From positions 1 through 19,760 of the forward strand of contig CAMNIW010000008.1 in NCBI GenBank assembly GCA_946540675.1: 19,760 nucleotides of DNA, given 5' to 3'. The DNA comes from an uncultured Clostridia bacterium. GTDB lineage: Bacteria; Bacillota; Clostridia; Christensenellales; Borkfalkiaceae. Shown one piece after another: positions 7,607 through 15,035 of the stretch. How positions within the stretch are numbered: the first letter of the stretch is position 1; each line of letters starts with the position of its first letter. The position numbers and the translations under genes are program-made. The notes under the pieces were generated by a model. That model was given only the letters and a program-made list of their open reading frames with translations. It had not been told where the DNA came from and made no database searches.

Positions 7607-7671
7607 ATTATATGGTGAAAGACTCCTTATATAGTCCGTCTTCGCCGTAAAAAACAACGGGGAGAAACTCA

Positions 7672-9033
7672 ATGGTAAAACCTGCTTTTGACAAAAACTT
7701 TTATCCTATGATAACCGCTATCGAAAATTACGAAGCGGAGATCGCGAAGAGCGGCAAGCCGACCACGGTCACCGTCATCGTCGAGAGAAGCGGCGGCTAT
7801 AATTACGTACACTCTTACACGGCTTTTGCCGACGGCGTGAACGACGAATTCAACTACCGCATCGCGGAAAGGCTGATAAAGACCATATTATGGGTATGCG
7901 GCGGCTACAAAATAATGATAAACGGCAGCAGAAAGATATACGAATATATCAAAAAATGCTATCAAAAGGACGGTCTTCGCGCCTTTGACGTAGACTTTAT
8001 GCAGACCGTATACGAAAGGCCGTTCGAAGTAGAGTACGTAGACGCGATCCCGAACAAGAAATACGCGACCGAGCGGGTAGGCGGTTTCCTTAAAGGGTGC
8101 AGGATAGGTTTCGACGCGGGCGGAAGCGACAGAAAGGTTTCCGCGGTCATCGACGGAGAAGTCGTCTATTCGGAAGAAGTCGTATGGAACCCCAAGACGA
8201 CCGAAGATCCGCACTATCACTACGACGGGATACTCACCGCCATGAAGACGGCGGCTTCCAAGATGCCGAGAGTCGACGCGATAGGCGTATCGACGGCGGG
8301 CGTCGTGGTAAACAACAGACCTATGGTCTCTTCGCTCTTCGTCAAAGTCGACAAGAAGAAATACGGCGAATACGTCAAAGACATATATATCAACGCGGCA
8401 AAAGAGATGAACGCTCCCATAGTCGTCGCCAACGACGGCGACGTGACCGCTCTCGCGGGCAGTATAGACCTTGAAGACAACGGAGTTCTCGGCATAGCGA
8501 TGGGAACGAGAGAAGCGGTCGGGTACATCAATAAAGAAGGCGGCTTAAACGGCTGGATATCCGAACTTGCGTTCGTGCCCGTGGATTTCAACGAATCGGC
8601 CATGCGGGACGAGTGGAGCGGCGATATAGGCGTAGGGTGCAAGTATTTCTCGCAGGACGCGGTGATAAAACTTGCCGAGTACGCGGGCTTTAAGTTCGAA
8701 GAAGGGCTCACCCCCGCGCAAAAACTCAAAGTCGTCCAAAAACTTATGGAAGAAGACGACCCGATGGCAAAGACCGTATACGAAGATATCGGCATTTATC
8801 TCGCCTATACCATACCTTACTACGCAATGTTCTACGACATAAAGCATATACTCCTTCTCGGAAGGGTCATGGGCGGCAAAGGCGGCAACGTGATCGTGGA
8901 CAAGTGCAAAGAAACTCTCTTCAAAGAATTTCCCGAATTTAACGGACTTGACATCGGTCTTCCGGACGAAAAGAACAGACGCGTCGGACAAAGCATAGCG
9001 GCGGCGTCGCTCTGTCCGCTCGGCAACGAATAA
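7672..9033 (+). CDS. ROK-family sugar kinase-like protein with N-terminal extension
   Basis: The protein has 453 residues. The ROK/ASKHA core begins near 144 with GFDAGGSD (146-153), continues with GVSTAGVV (205-212) and ANDGD (253-257, with Asp255 at the usual catalytic-base position), and ends with LLLGRVMGGKGG (394-405). About 140 residues precede the core and belong to no domain I recognise. Two features differ from ordinary ROK kinases: the glycine-rich GTGIGGG loop reads AMGTREAVG (277-284), and the Cys-rich zinc motif is missing. First in an operon with nagB, nahK and nagA, it most likely phosphorylates GlcNAc or a related amino sugar at C6, feeding NagA. A sensing role cannot be excluded, though there is no helix-turn-helix. 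The start has GGGGAG seven bases upstream. Confidence 0.75.
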   Translation: MVKPAFDKNFYPMITAIENYEAEIAKSGKPTTVTVIVERSGGYNYVHSYTAFADGVNDEFNYRIAERLIKTILWVCGGYKIMINGSRKIYEYIKKCYQKDGLRAFDVDFMQTVYERPFEVEYVDAIPNKKYATERVGGFLKGCRIGFDAGGSDRKVSAVIDGEVVYSEEVVWNPKTTEDPHYHYDGILTAMKTAASKMPRVDAIGVSTAGVVVNNRPMVSSLFVKVDKKKYGEYVKDIYINAAKEMNAPIVVANDGDVTALAGSIDLEDNGVLGIAMGTREAVGYINKEGGLNGWISELAFVPVDFNESAMRDEWSGDIGVGCKYFSQDAVIKLAEYAGFKFEEGLTPAQKLKVVQKLMEEDDPMAKTVYEDIGIYLAYTIPYYAMFYDIKHILLLGRVMGGKGGNVIVDKCKETLFKEFPEFNGLDIGLPDEKNRRVGQSIAAASLCPLGNE

Positions 9034-9051
9034 AAATAAGAGGTGTTCATT

Positions 9052-9777
9052 ATGAAAGTCATTATTTGCAAAGATTACGAAGAAATGAGCAAAAAAGCGG
9101 CTGAAACGATAATAGCCGTAGTAAAGAAAAATCCGTCGGCTGTTCTCGGACTTGCCACGGGCTCCACGCCTATCGGAACGTATTCCGAAATGATAAGGGA
9201 TCACAAGGAAAACGGAACGAGTTATAAGGGCGTTAAGACCGTCAATCTCGACGAATACGTCGGTCTCGACATCAATTCCGACCAGAGTTACGTTTACTTT
9301 ATGCGCCACAATCTTTTTTACGGGCTCGACATCGACCTTGCCAACACGCATATCGAAAACGGTAAGGCGGAAGACAAGGAAGCGGAATGCAGGAAGTACG
9401 ACGAACTCTTAAAGACTCTCGTTCAGGACGTGCAGGTTCTGGGGATAGGATCCAACGGTCATATCGCTTTCAATGAGCCGTTCACCCCGTTCGACAGCAC
9501 AACGCACGTCGTTGACCTTACCGAAAACACCATAAAGGACAATTCGAGACTTTTCAAGAGCATAGACGAAGTTCCCCGTCAGGCGTTCACGATGGGACTT
9601 AAAAACATAATGGACGCAAAGAAGATACTGATCCTTGCCAACGGCAAAAACAAAGCAAAGGCGGTTTACGGGCTCGTAAAAGGCGAAGTCACTACCGAAG
9701 TCCCCGCGAGCATTTTGCAAAAACACCCTGACTGTACGCTTATATGCGACGAAGAGGCGGCGGCTCTCATAAAATAA
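9052..9777 (+). CDS. nagB: Glucosamine-6-phosphate deaminase
   Basis: This enzyme converts glucosamine-6-phosphate to fructose-6-phosphate and ammonia, the step that links amino sugars to glycolysis. The 241 residues carry LGLATGSTP (32-40, phosphate loop), NLDEYVGL (65-72, with Asp67 as the proton-shuttling Asp), and GIGSNGHIAFNEP (131-143, with His137 and Glu142). The Asn in the GHIAFNEP block replaces the Asp of the E. coli enzyme, as in Bacillus NagB. The short length also matches the Bacillus-type form rather than the longer allosteric E. coli form. The ATG at 9052 is chosen because AAGAGGTG sits six bases before it; an in-frame GTG at 9043 lies inside that site. It begins 18 bases after the ROK gene and ends one base before nahK. 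Confidence 0.95.
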   Translation: MKVIICKDYEEMSKKAAETIIAVVKKNPSAVLGLATGSTPIGTYSEMIRDHKENGTSYKGVKTVNLDEYVGLDINSDQSYVYFMRHNLFYGLDIDLANTHIENGKAEDKEAECRKYDELLKTLVQDVQVLGIGSNGHIAFNEPFTPFDSTTHVVDLTENTIKDNSRLFKSIDEVPRQAFTMGLKNIMDAKKILILANGKNKAKAVYGLVKGEVTTEVPASILQKHPDCTLICDEEAAALIK

Positions 9778-9778
9778 A

Positions 9779-10837
9779 ATGGACTCAAAACTCGTAGGCG
9801 TATTGAAAAATTTTGAGATAGAAGGCAAAGTCATAGACGTTTGCCGCTACGGCGAAGGTCACATCAACGTCACCTATCTCGTCACCACGGACAAAAAGAG
9901 ATATATCCTGCAAAGGATAAACAACACGGTTTTCCCCGACACCGACGGGCTTATGGGCAATATATGCGGAGTTACCGAACATCTCAAAAGGATGGGAGCG
10001 GAAACTCTTAACGTCATAAAGACCAAAGACGGGAAGTCGTACTTAAAGGGCGCGGAGCCTTACAGGGTGTACGACTTTATCGAAGGAACGGTAACGTACC
10101 AGACCGCGGACGATACGGATATGTTTGCGGCGTCGGGCGCGGCGTTCGGCGAATTTCAGAACTATCTCGCCGCTTTCGACGCGTCTTCGCTCGTCGAGAC
10201 CATACCGCATTTCCACGACACGCCGAAGCGTTTCCGCGACTTCAAAGCGGCGCTTGCGGCGGACGCTTGCGGCAGGGCGAAAGAGTGCGAAGAAGAGATA
10301 AACTACGTCCTTTCGCAGGAAGATATGTATTCCGTCGCCATGGACGACTTAAAGAGCGGCAGACTTCCGCTCCGCGTCACTCACAACGACACCAAACTCA
10401 ACAACGTCCTTATGGACGCCGTGACCAACAAGGCGAGAGCGGTCATCGATCTCGATACGGTAATGCCGGGTTCGACGCTTTTCGACTTCGGCGACTCTAT
10501 AAGATTCGGAGCCTGTACCTGTAAGGAAGACGAAGAAGACCTTTCCAAGGTAAAATTCGATCTCGTCCGTTTCAGGGCGTATGCCGAAGGGTATTGTAAC
10601 GCGGTAAAGGACACCGTAACCGAACGGGAAAAAGAACTTTTGCCGTACGGCTCGTATCTTATGACGATAGAGTGCGGAATGCGTTTTTTGGCGGATTATC
10701 TCGCGGGCGACGTGTATTTTCACGTATCCAAAGACAAACACAATCTCATAAGGAGCAGGACGCAGTTTTCACTCGCTCGCCAGATGCGTGAAAACTTCGG
10801 CGAAATGGGCGGGATAATAAAGGAAATTCTCGGATAG
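9779..10837 (+). CDS. nahK: N-acetylhexosamine 1-kinase
   Basis: The protein closely resembles bifidobacterial NahK (LnpB), an aminoglycoside-phosphotransferase-fold kinase that phosphorylates GlcNAc and GalNAc at C1. Shared blocks include GEGHINVTYLVTTD (25-38), FGEFQNYL..FDAS (123-136), HFHDTPKRFRDFKAALAAD (144-162), VTHNDTKLNN (200-209, with the catalytic Asp204), and IDLDTVMPGSTLFDFGDS (223-240, with the metal-binding Asp). The 352-residue length is the family norm. The gene starts one base after nagB and has no clear ribosome binding site, so it is probably translated by coupling. In bifidobacteria the gene sits with lacto-N-biose phosphorylase; no phosphorylase, epimerase or uridylyltransferase is visible here. 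The product would be GlcNAc-1-P or GalNAc-1-P, for UDP-sugar synthesis or isomerisation. Confidence 0.93.
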   Translation: MDSKLVGVLKNFEIEGKVIDVCRYGEGHINVTYLVTTDKKRYILQRINNTVFPDTDGLMGNICGVTEHLKRMGAETLNVIKTKDGKSYLKGAEPYRVYDFIEGTVTYQTADDTDMFAASGAAFGEFQNYLAAFDASSLVETIPHFHDTPKRFRDFKAALAADACGRAKECEEEINYVLSQEDMYSVAMDDLKSGRLPLRVTHNDTKLNNVLMDAVTNKARAVIDLDTVMPGSTLFDFGDSIRFGACTCKEDEEDLSKVKFDLVRFRAYAEGYCNAVKDTVTEREKELLPYGSYLMTIECGMRFLADYLAGDVYFHVSKDKHNLIRSRTQFSLARQMRENFGEMGGIIKEILG

Positions 10838-10847
10838 GAGTTATTAT

Positions 10848-11990
10848 ATGAAAGGTTTGAAAAATGTAAACGTTTACGTATACGGAAAGGGAATAGTCAA
10901 GACCGATATAGGCATAGAAAACGGCAAGATAGCGTTTATTGGCAAAGACGACTCTATCGAGAGTCTGTTCGAAACCGACGGCACCGTCGTCGCGGGCTTT
11001 ATCGACGAGCATATACACGGCGCGGGCGGAAGCGACGCCATGGACGGCACGGAGAAAGATTTACAGGTCATATCGGAATACGTCGCGAGTGAAGGCACGA
11101 CGGGCTTTCTCGCGACGACTATGACTCAAAGCAAAGAAAATATAAACAAAGCGCTTTCGGCGGTAAAGAAGACGATCGAAAAGGGCGAATACAGGGGAGC
11201 GAGAGTTCTCGGCGTCCATCTCGAAGGTCCGTTTATTTCCGAAAAGCACGTCGGCGCGCAGCCGCTCGAATACGTAGCGAAGCCGTCGGTGGAAGTTTTC
11301 AAGGCGTATAACGAAGTTTCGGGCGGAAACATAAAGGAAGTCACGCTGGCGCCCGAAGTCGACGGCGGCGAAGAACTTATCCGCTACCTTGCGGATAGCG
11401 GAATAGTCGCTTCCGTAGGGCATACGGGCGCAAAATACGCCGAAGTCGAAAAGGCTGTTTCTTGGGGCGCGAGTTGCGTAACTCACACCTACAACGCCCA
11501 GACCGGTCTTCATCACAGAGAAGCGGGCGTGGTCGGCGCGGCTATGCTTTTAGACGACCTTAACTGCGAGATGATATGCGACACTATCCACGTATCGGTC
11601 CCTGCGATAAAACTCGTTATAAAGAACAAGCCGCACGACAAATTCACGCTCATAACCGACGCTATGCGAGCCAAGGGAATGCCCGACGGCATAAGCGAAC
11701 TCGGCGGACAGACTGTAATAGTCAAAAACGGCGAAGCGCGGCTTGAAGACGGAACTTTGGCCGGAAGCGTCCTTAAAATGAACGTCGCGATAAAGAATCT
11801 CGTCGAAAAAGTCGGCGTTTCCTTTACCGACGCGGTCGATTTCGCCACGGTAAACCCGGCAAAGAATCTCGGCATATTCGGCGAATGCGGTTCGATAGAA
11901 GTCGGCAAGCGCGCCGATCTTGCGGTTCTCGGCAAAGATTATGAAGTCCTTTATACCGTAGTCGGCGGAAACGTAGTTTATAGGAGATAA
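10848..11990 (+). CDS. nagA: N-acetylglucosamine-6-phosphate deacetylase
   Basis: NagA removes the acetyl group from GlcNAc-6-P, giving the substrate of NagB in the same operon. The 380 residues show the amidohydrolase layout: the HIHG metal motif (55-58), GVHLEGPFI (122-130, with Glu127 as a metal ligand), VGHTGA (190-195, with His192), THTYNAQTGLHHRE (212-225, with His213), and LITDAM (268-273, with the catalytic Asp271). The N-terminal HxH motif is kept, so a Bacillus-like two-metal site is possible. The start has TAGGAG seven bases upstream. It lies ten bases after nahK and one base before the mutarotase gene. Confidence 0.95.
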   Translation: MKGLKNVNVYVYGKGIVKTDIGIENGKIAFIGKDDSIESLFETDGTVVAGFIDEHIHGAGGSDAMDGTEKDLQVISEYVASEGTTGFLATTMTQSKENINKALSAVKKTIEKGEYRGARVLGVHLEGPFISEKHVGAQPLEYVAKPSVEVFKAYNEVSGGNIKEVTLAPEVDGGEELIRYLADSGIVASVGHTGAKYAEVEKAVSWGASCVTHTYNAQTGLHHREAGVVGAAMLLDDLNCEMICDTIHVSVPAIKLVIKNKPHDKFTLITDAMRAKGMPDGISELGGQTVIVKNGEARLEDGTLAGSVLKMNVAIKNLVEKVGVSFTDAVDFATVNPAKNLGIFGECGSIEVGKRADLAVLGKDYEVLYTVVGGNVVYRR

Positions 11991-11991
11991 A

Positions 11992-12837
11992 ATGTTATAC
12001 ACGATAAAAAACGGAGAACTCGAAGTAACTGTAAATTCTTTCGGTGCAGAGGCGGTGTCGGTAAAATACCGCGGAGAAGAGCGGCTTTGGCAAAACGACA
12101 ACGGAACGTGGTCTGAGCATTCGCCCGTGCTTTTTCCCGTATGCGGACATTGCGGAATAATCGTCGGCGGAGTGGAGTACCCCATATACTTCCACGGGTT
12201 TGCCAAGCGCAAAGAATTTAAGATAGACAGTATCGAAAAAGACGTGCTCGCCTTTTCGATCAGCGAAGACGAAGAGACGCTTGCGGTTTACCCGTACGGT
12301 TTTACTTTCCGCGTTCTGTACCGCATAGAAGATAACGCTTTGGAAGTAAAATACGAAGTAAAGAACGATTCTTCGGTCGATATGTATTTCGCCTGCGGCG
12401 GACACGATTCGTTTTCGCTCAAAACCGACGTCGACGGCTACGTCGTAGAGTTCGACAAGACGGAAAAGTTCGATTCTCTCGACTGTAACAGTTCAGGCTA
12501 TCTTACGGGCAAAAAGATCCCTATGGGAGAAGGCAGGGAATTTCCCCTTCCCAAGGATTTTTTGACGAACAACAAGACGGTTATATTCGGCGGCGTCAAT
12601 TCCGACAAGGTAACGCTGAAAACGGTCGGCGGCAAGAAGGTCGCGGAACTTACCTTTACGGGTTTTAAGAATTTCCTTATGTGGCGACCCGACGGCGCGA
12701 AGATGATATGTCTGGAGCCTTGGACAAACCTTCCCGATCTTGACGGAGAATCGCTCGAGATAAGCGAAAAAGACGGCTTTATCCGCCTTGCCCCGTCCGC
12801 GTCGGAAACGATAAAGAGAACGATAAAGTATTATTGA
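11992..12837 (+). CDS. Aldose 1-epimerase (LacX-like sugar mutarotase)
   Basis: The 281 residues match the LacX branch of galactose-mutarotase-like proteins: SPVLFPVCG (44-52), HGFAKRKEF (68-76, with His69), CGGHDSFSL (135-143, with His138 as the likely acid) and LEPWTNLPD (241-249, with Glu242 as the likely base). The fold is a beta-supersandwich, and the protein is cytoplasmic. Mutarotases interconvert alpha and beta anomers; in this operon it would supply the anomer needed by the ROK kinase or NahK. The ribosome binding site (AGGAGAT) lies inside the end of nagA, and the gap to nagA is one base. It is the last gene of the operon, followed 17 bases later by a strong terminator. The sugar specificity is inferred from context only. 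Confidence 0.85.
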   Translation: MLYTIKNGELEVTVNSFGAEAVSVKYRGEERLWQNDNGTWSEHSPVLFPVCGHCGIIVGGVEYPIYFHGFAKRKEFKIDSIEKDVLAFSISEDEETLAVYPYGFTFRVLYRIEDNALEVKYEVKNDSSVDMYFACGGHDSFSLKTDVDGYVVEFDKTEKFDSLDCNSSGYLTGKKIPMGEGREFPLPKDFLTNNKTVIFGGVNSDKVTLKTVGGKKVAELTFTGFKNFLMWRPDGAKMICLEPWTNLPDLDGESLEISEKDGFIRLAPSASETIKRTIKYY

Positions 12838-12854
12838 TAATTCAGTAAAAAAGT

Positions 12855-12884
12855 GCGCCCCGAAGGCTGTTGCCTTCGGGGCGC
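12855..12884. terminator. Perfect 13-bp terminator stem ending the amino-sugar operon
   Basis: GCGCCCCGAAGGC (12855-12867), loop TGTT, and the exact complement at 12872-12884 are followed by TTTAT. On the minus strand six T follow the stem after one AC step, so it can also stop transcription arriving from the HPt gene. Confidence 0.85.
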
Positions 12885-12912
12885 TTTATCGCCATTTGTC
12901 TTTTGCGTGTCG

Positions 12913-12934
12913 AAAAAACGGGGTATAAAGCCCG
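12913..12934 (-). terminator. Small terminator after the HPt gene
   Basis: On the minus strand a CGGG/CCCG hairpin (12919-12934) with an eight-base loop is followed by TTTTTT. A second perfect stem (ATAAGCC/GGCTTAT, 12938-12957) overlaps the HPt stop codon just before it. Confidence 0.5.
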
Positions 12935-12953
12935 CCTATAAGCCGATTAAGGC

Positions 12954-13295
12954 TTATTTATCGAGTTCTTCGAGTTCCTTTCTCTTTTGGGTTATTTCGG
13001 CTAAAAGAGCGGTGTAGTCGACGTCGGTTTTCGCGCGGAGCAATTCGGTTATCTCGCAAAGGGGTTTGTATATCGGCGTCAAAGAAACGTTGCCGTACAT
13101 ACCTTTAAGCGCGTGCGCTATCTCGAATCCTTTCGCAAGGTCTCCGCTGTTTACGGCGGCGACGAGTTCGGGTATTTGTTTGTCGCCGAGCACCATTTTG
13201 ACGAGCGTTATATAAAACGACTCGTCGTTTAAGCATCTTTGTTTTCCTTCTTCGACGTTTGCGCCGAAATCTCTCAATTTATCGACAGTTATCAT
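12954..13295 (-). CDS. Stand-alone HPt (histidine phosphotransfer) domain protein
   Basis: The 113 residues form a single helical HPt domain with the phospho-acceptor motif AHALKGMYGN (60-69, with His61), matching the HxLKGxxxN consensus. Such proteins relay phosphoryl groups between receiver domains, here probably to or from the receiver of the adjacent GGDEF/EAL protein. The start codon lies within the end of that gene (17-base overlap) and has no clear ribosome binding site, so the two are likely made in fixed ratio by coupling. No histidine kinase is visible in the window, so the upstream kinase must be encoded elsewhere. Confidence 0.85.
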   Translation of the reverse strand: MITVDKLRDFGANVEEGKQRCLNDESFYITLVKMVLGDKQIPELVAAVNSGDLAKGFEIAHALKGMYGNVSLTPIYKPLCEITELLRAKTDVDYTALLAEITQKRKELEELDK

Positions 13296-14976
13296 TTTTT
13301 ATAAATTTTTCGAATTCGTCCGCGGGGACGGGTTTAGAGAAGTAGTATCCCTGTATTATTTTGCAGCCGTAGTCTTTAAGGATCGTCAGTTGATCTTCGC
13401 TTTCCACGCCTTCGGCAATCGTCGGAACGGCCAGGAAATCGGCTATATCGACTACGAGTTTTACCATTTTCCGATCGCCGGGGTTTTCGGTCATATGCCT
13501 TATGAACGCCATATCGAGTTTGAGTATATCGATAGGAAGTTTTGTCAGCATATTCAGCGAAGAATAACCCGTTCCGAAGTCGTCCATTTCTATCTTGAAG
13601 CCGTCCGCACGGAGCGTTTCCACGGTCTTTATAAGTTGCGAAGAGTCGTCCGTATACGCCGATTCGGTTATTTCGAGATGAATGTTTTCGGTAGACAGTC
13701 CGCTTTCTTTGATAAGGTTTACGAGAAAACTCTCTATATCCGATTCAAAAATATCTATCCGCGATACGTTTACCGAAACGGGAACGCAATAGCCGAACTT
13801 ATCTTTCCACAGTTTTACCTGACTTGCCGCTTCCTTCCAAACGTAGCGGTCGAGTTTTTGAACGAGAGCGTTTTTTTCGAAAAGCGGAATAAACACACCG
13901 GGGCTTACCATACCGTGTTCGGGGTGGAGCCAGCGCACCAACGCTTCCGCTCCGCAAAGTCGCGGTTTCTCGCCCGAAACATCGTATTTCGGTTGATAGA
14001 AGACCTTAAACTGTTTTTCTTCGATAGCGGTCTCTATCTCGCCGAGCAGTTTTTCACCGAAAAGTTCCTTGTCGTGGAGAGCCGAGTCGTATTTTGCCAA
14101 CACGGAAGAGTAGCCGCTTTTCAGCGAGTCGAGCGCGATCGTCGCCCTGTCGAAGCGTTGTTCGATTACTTCGTTTTTGTCGACGTCTTCATATACGCCC
14201 ATACGCAGCGATATTTTGGAACTTCCCGTTTTTTGTTTAAGGTAGTCGGAAAGGTCTTTGAGCATCGCTTCGTGATCGGGAAGGTTTTTTGTATAGATAT
14301 AGAAGTTGTCGCTGTCGCAACGCGCCGCTATCGCGCCGAATTCTTCGGCTTTTTCCTTGATCCTTTCGGCTATCGTTTTAAGTATGAGATCCCCGAATTC
14401 CCTGCCTTTCAGTTCGTTTATCGTCTTCAGACGGTTTACGTTGACGACTTCGGCGTCTCTTTTTTCGTCGGGGTGGTAGTGGTCGTATTCCTTGCAGTAC
14501 TCAAAAAAGAATTCTTTGATATACAGTCCTGTAAGGGGATCGAATTCGGTCGCGCGGATTATGTTCCTGTCTTCCGAGAGTTCTATCGAACGGCGCACTC
14601 TCGCGAGTATTACTTCGGGCATATCGTAGGGCTTGGGAATAAAGTCCACGGCGCCGAGTTCGAGACTTTTTATCTCCGCCGATTTTTCGCTTGTAAGGAC
14701 TATGACGGGGATCTTCGAGAGTTGAGCGTCGCCTTTAAGCACGGCGAGCAGTTCGAAACCGTTCATATTCGGCATAATAATGTCCAACAGAACGAGAGAA
14801 AGAACGTCCTTGTTTTCCCGTATCACGTCGAGCGCTTCTTTTCCGTCGGCGGCGTATAAAACGTTATATCTATCGCCGACGATACGTCCTAAAAGCGCGC
14901 GGTTAAGCGGTTCGTCGTCTACGATAAGGACGTTTCTCGATAAGTTTTTTTCTCTGCGCAGTTCTGCCTGTCTCAT
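13279..14976 (-). CDS. Response regulator with degenerate GGDEF and intact EAL domain (predicted c-di-GMP phosphodiesterase)
   Basis: The 565 residues contain three domains. A receiver domain (about 14-130) has the acidic pair D20/D21, phospho-acceptor D65 in LLDIIMPNMNG, T95 and K115. A GGDEF-like domain (about 140-300) keeps the DPLTGL lead-in at 146-151, but the active site reads CDSDNF (220-225), so cyclase activity is not expected; it could still bind GTP as a regulatory site. An EAL domain (about 308-562) retains the catalytic set: AEALVRW (Glu344), VNVS (Asn403), EITES (Glu435), DDFGTGYSS (Asp465/466), LKLD (Lys486), AEGVE (Glu522) and QGYYFSKP (Gln542). The predicted reaction is c-di-GMP to pGpG in the cytoplasm. 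The gene has its own promoter downstream of a riboswitch-controlled surface operon and overlaps the HPt gene. No strong ribosome binding site is seen before the ATG. Confidence 0.92.
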   Translation of the reverse strand: MRQAELRREKNLSRNVLIVDDEPLNRALLGRIVGDRYNVLYAADGKEALDVIRENKDVLSLVLLDIIMPNMNGFELLAVLKGDAQLSKIPVIVLTSEKSAEIKSLELGAVDFIPKPYDMPEVILARVRRSIELSEDRNIIRATEFDPLTGLYIKEFFFEYCKEYDHYHPDEKRDAEVVNVNRLKTINELKGREFGDLILKTIAERIKEKAEEFGAIAARCDSDNFYIYTKNLPDHEAMLKDLSDYLKQKTGSSKISLRMGVYEDVDKNEVIEQRFDRATIALDSLKSGYSSVLAKYDSALHDKELFGEKLLGEIETAIEEKQFKVFYQPKYDVSGEKPRLCGAEALVRWLHPEHGMVSPGVFIPLFEKNALVQKLDRYVWKEAASQVKLWKDKFGYCVPVSVNVSRIDIFESDIESFLVNLIKESGLSTENIHLEITESAYTDDSSQLIKTVETLRADGFKIEMDDFGTGYSSLNMLTKLPIDILKLDMAFIRHMTENPGDRKMVKLVVDIADFLAVPTIAEGVESEDQLTILKDYGCKIIQGYYFSKPVPADEFEKFIKNDNCR

Positions 14977-15003
14977 TATTATTTTCCGAGTCCGTTTTTT
15001 ACA

Positions 15004-15032
15004 AGTATAACACTAATTTTATAATTAGTCAA
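15004..15032 (-). promoter_or_regulatory. Promoter for the GGDEF/EAL regulator, with a palindrome in its spacer
   Basis: TTGACT (15027-15032), a 17-base spacer and TATACT (15004-15009) on the minus strand form a strong sigma-A-type promoter between the surface-protein stop codon and the regulator gene. The spacer holds CTAATT-TTAT-AATTAG (15013-15028), a perfect six-base inverted repeat that could be an operator. Confidence 0.75.
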
Positions 15033-15035
15033 ATT

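Noticed and set aside
7607..7671. A possible riboswitch in the leader of the amino-sugar operon
   Set aside because: Only short stems (GACT/AGTC and CCGT/ACGG) are present, and nothing matches a known aptamer such as glmS or c-di-GMP types.
9043..9051. GTG at 9043 as the start of nagB
   Set aside because: It lies within the ribosome binding site AAGAGGTG; the ATG at 9052 has correct spacing and matches the usual NagB N terminus.
13390..14859. A 489-codon open frame on the plus strand opposite the GGDEF/EAL gene
   Set aside because: It lies fully antisense to a gene with clear receiver and EAL motifs, has no ribosome binding site, and its translation is a low-complexity mix rich in Phe, Arg, Tyr and Val without domains.
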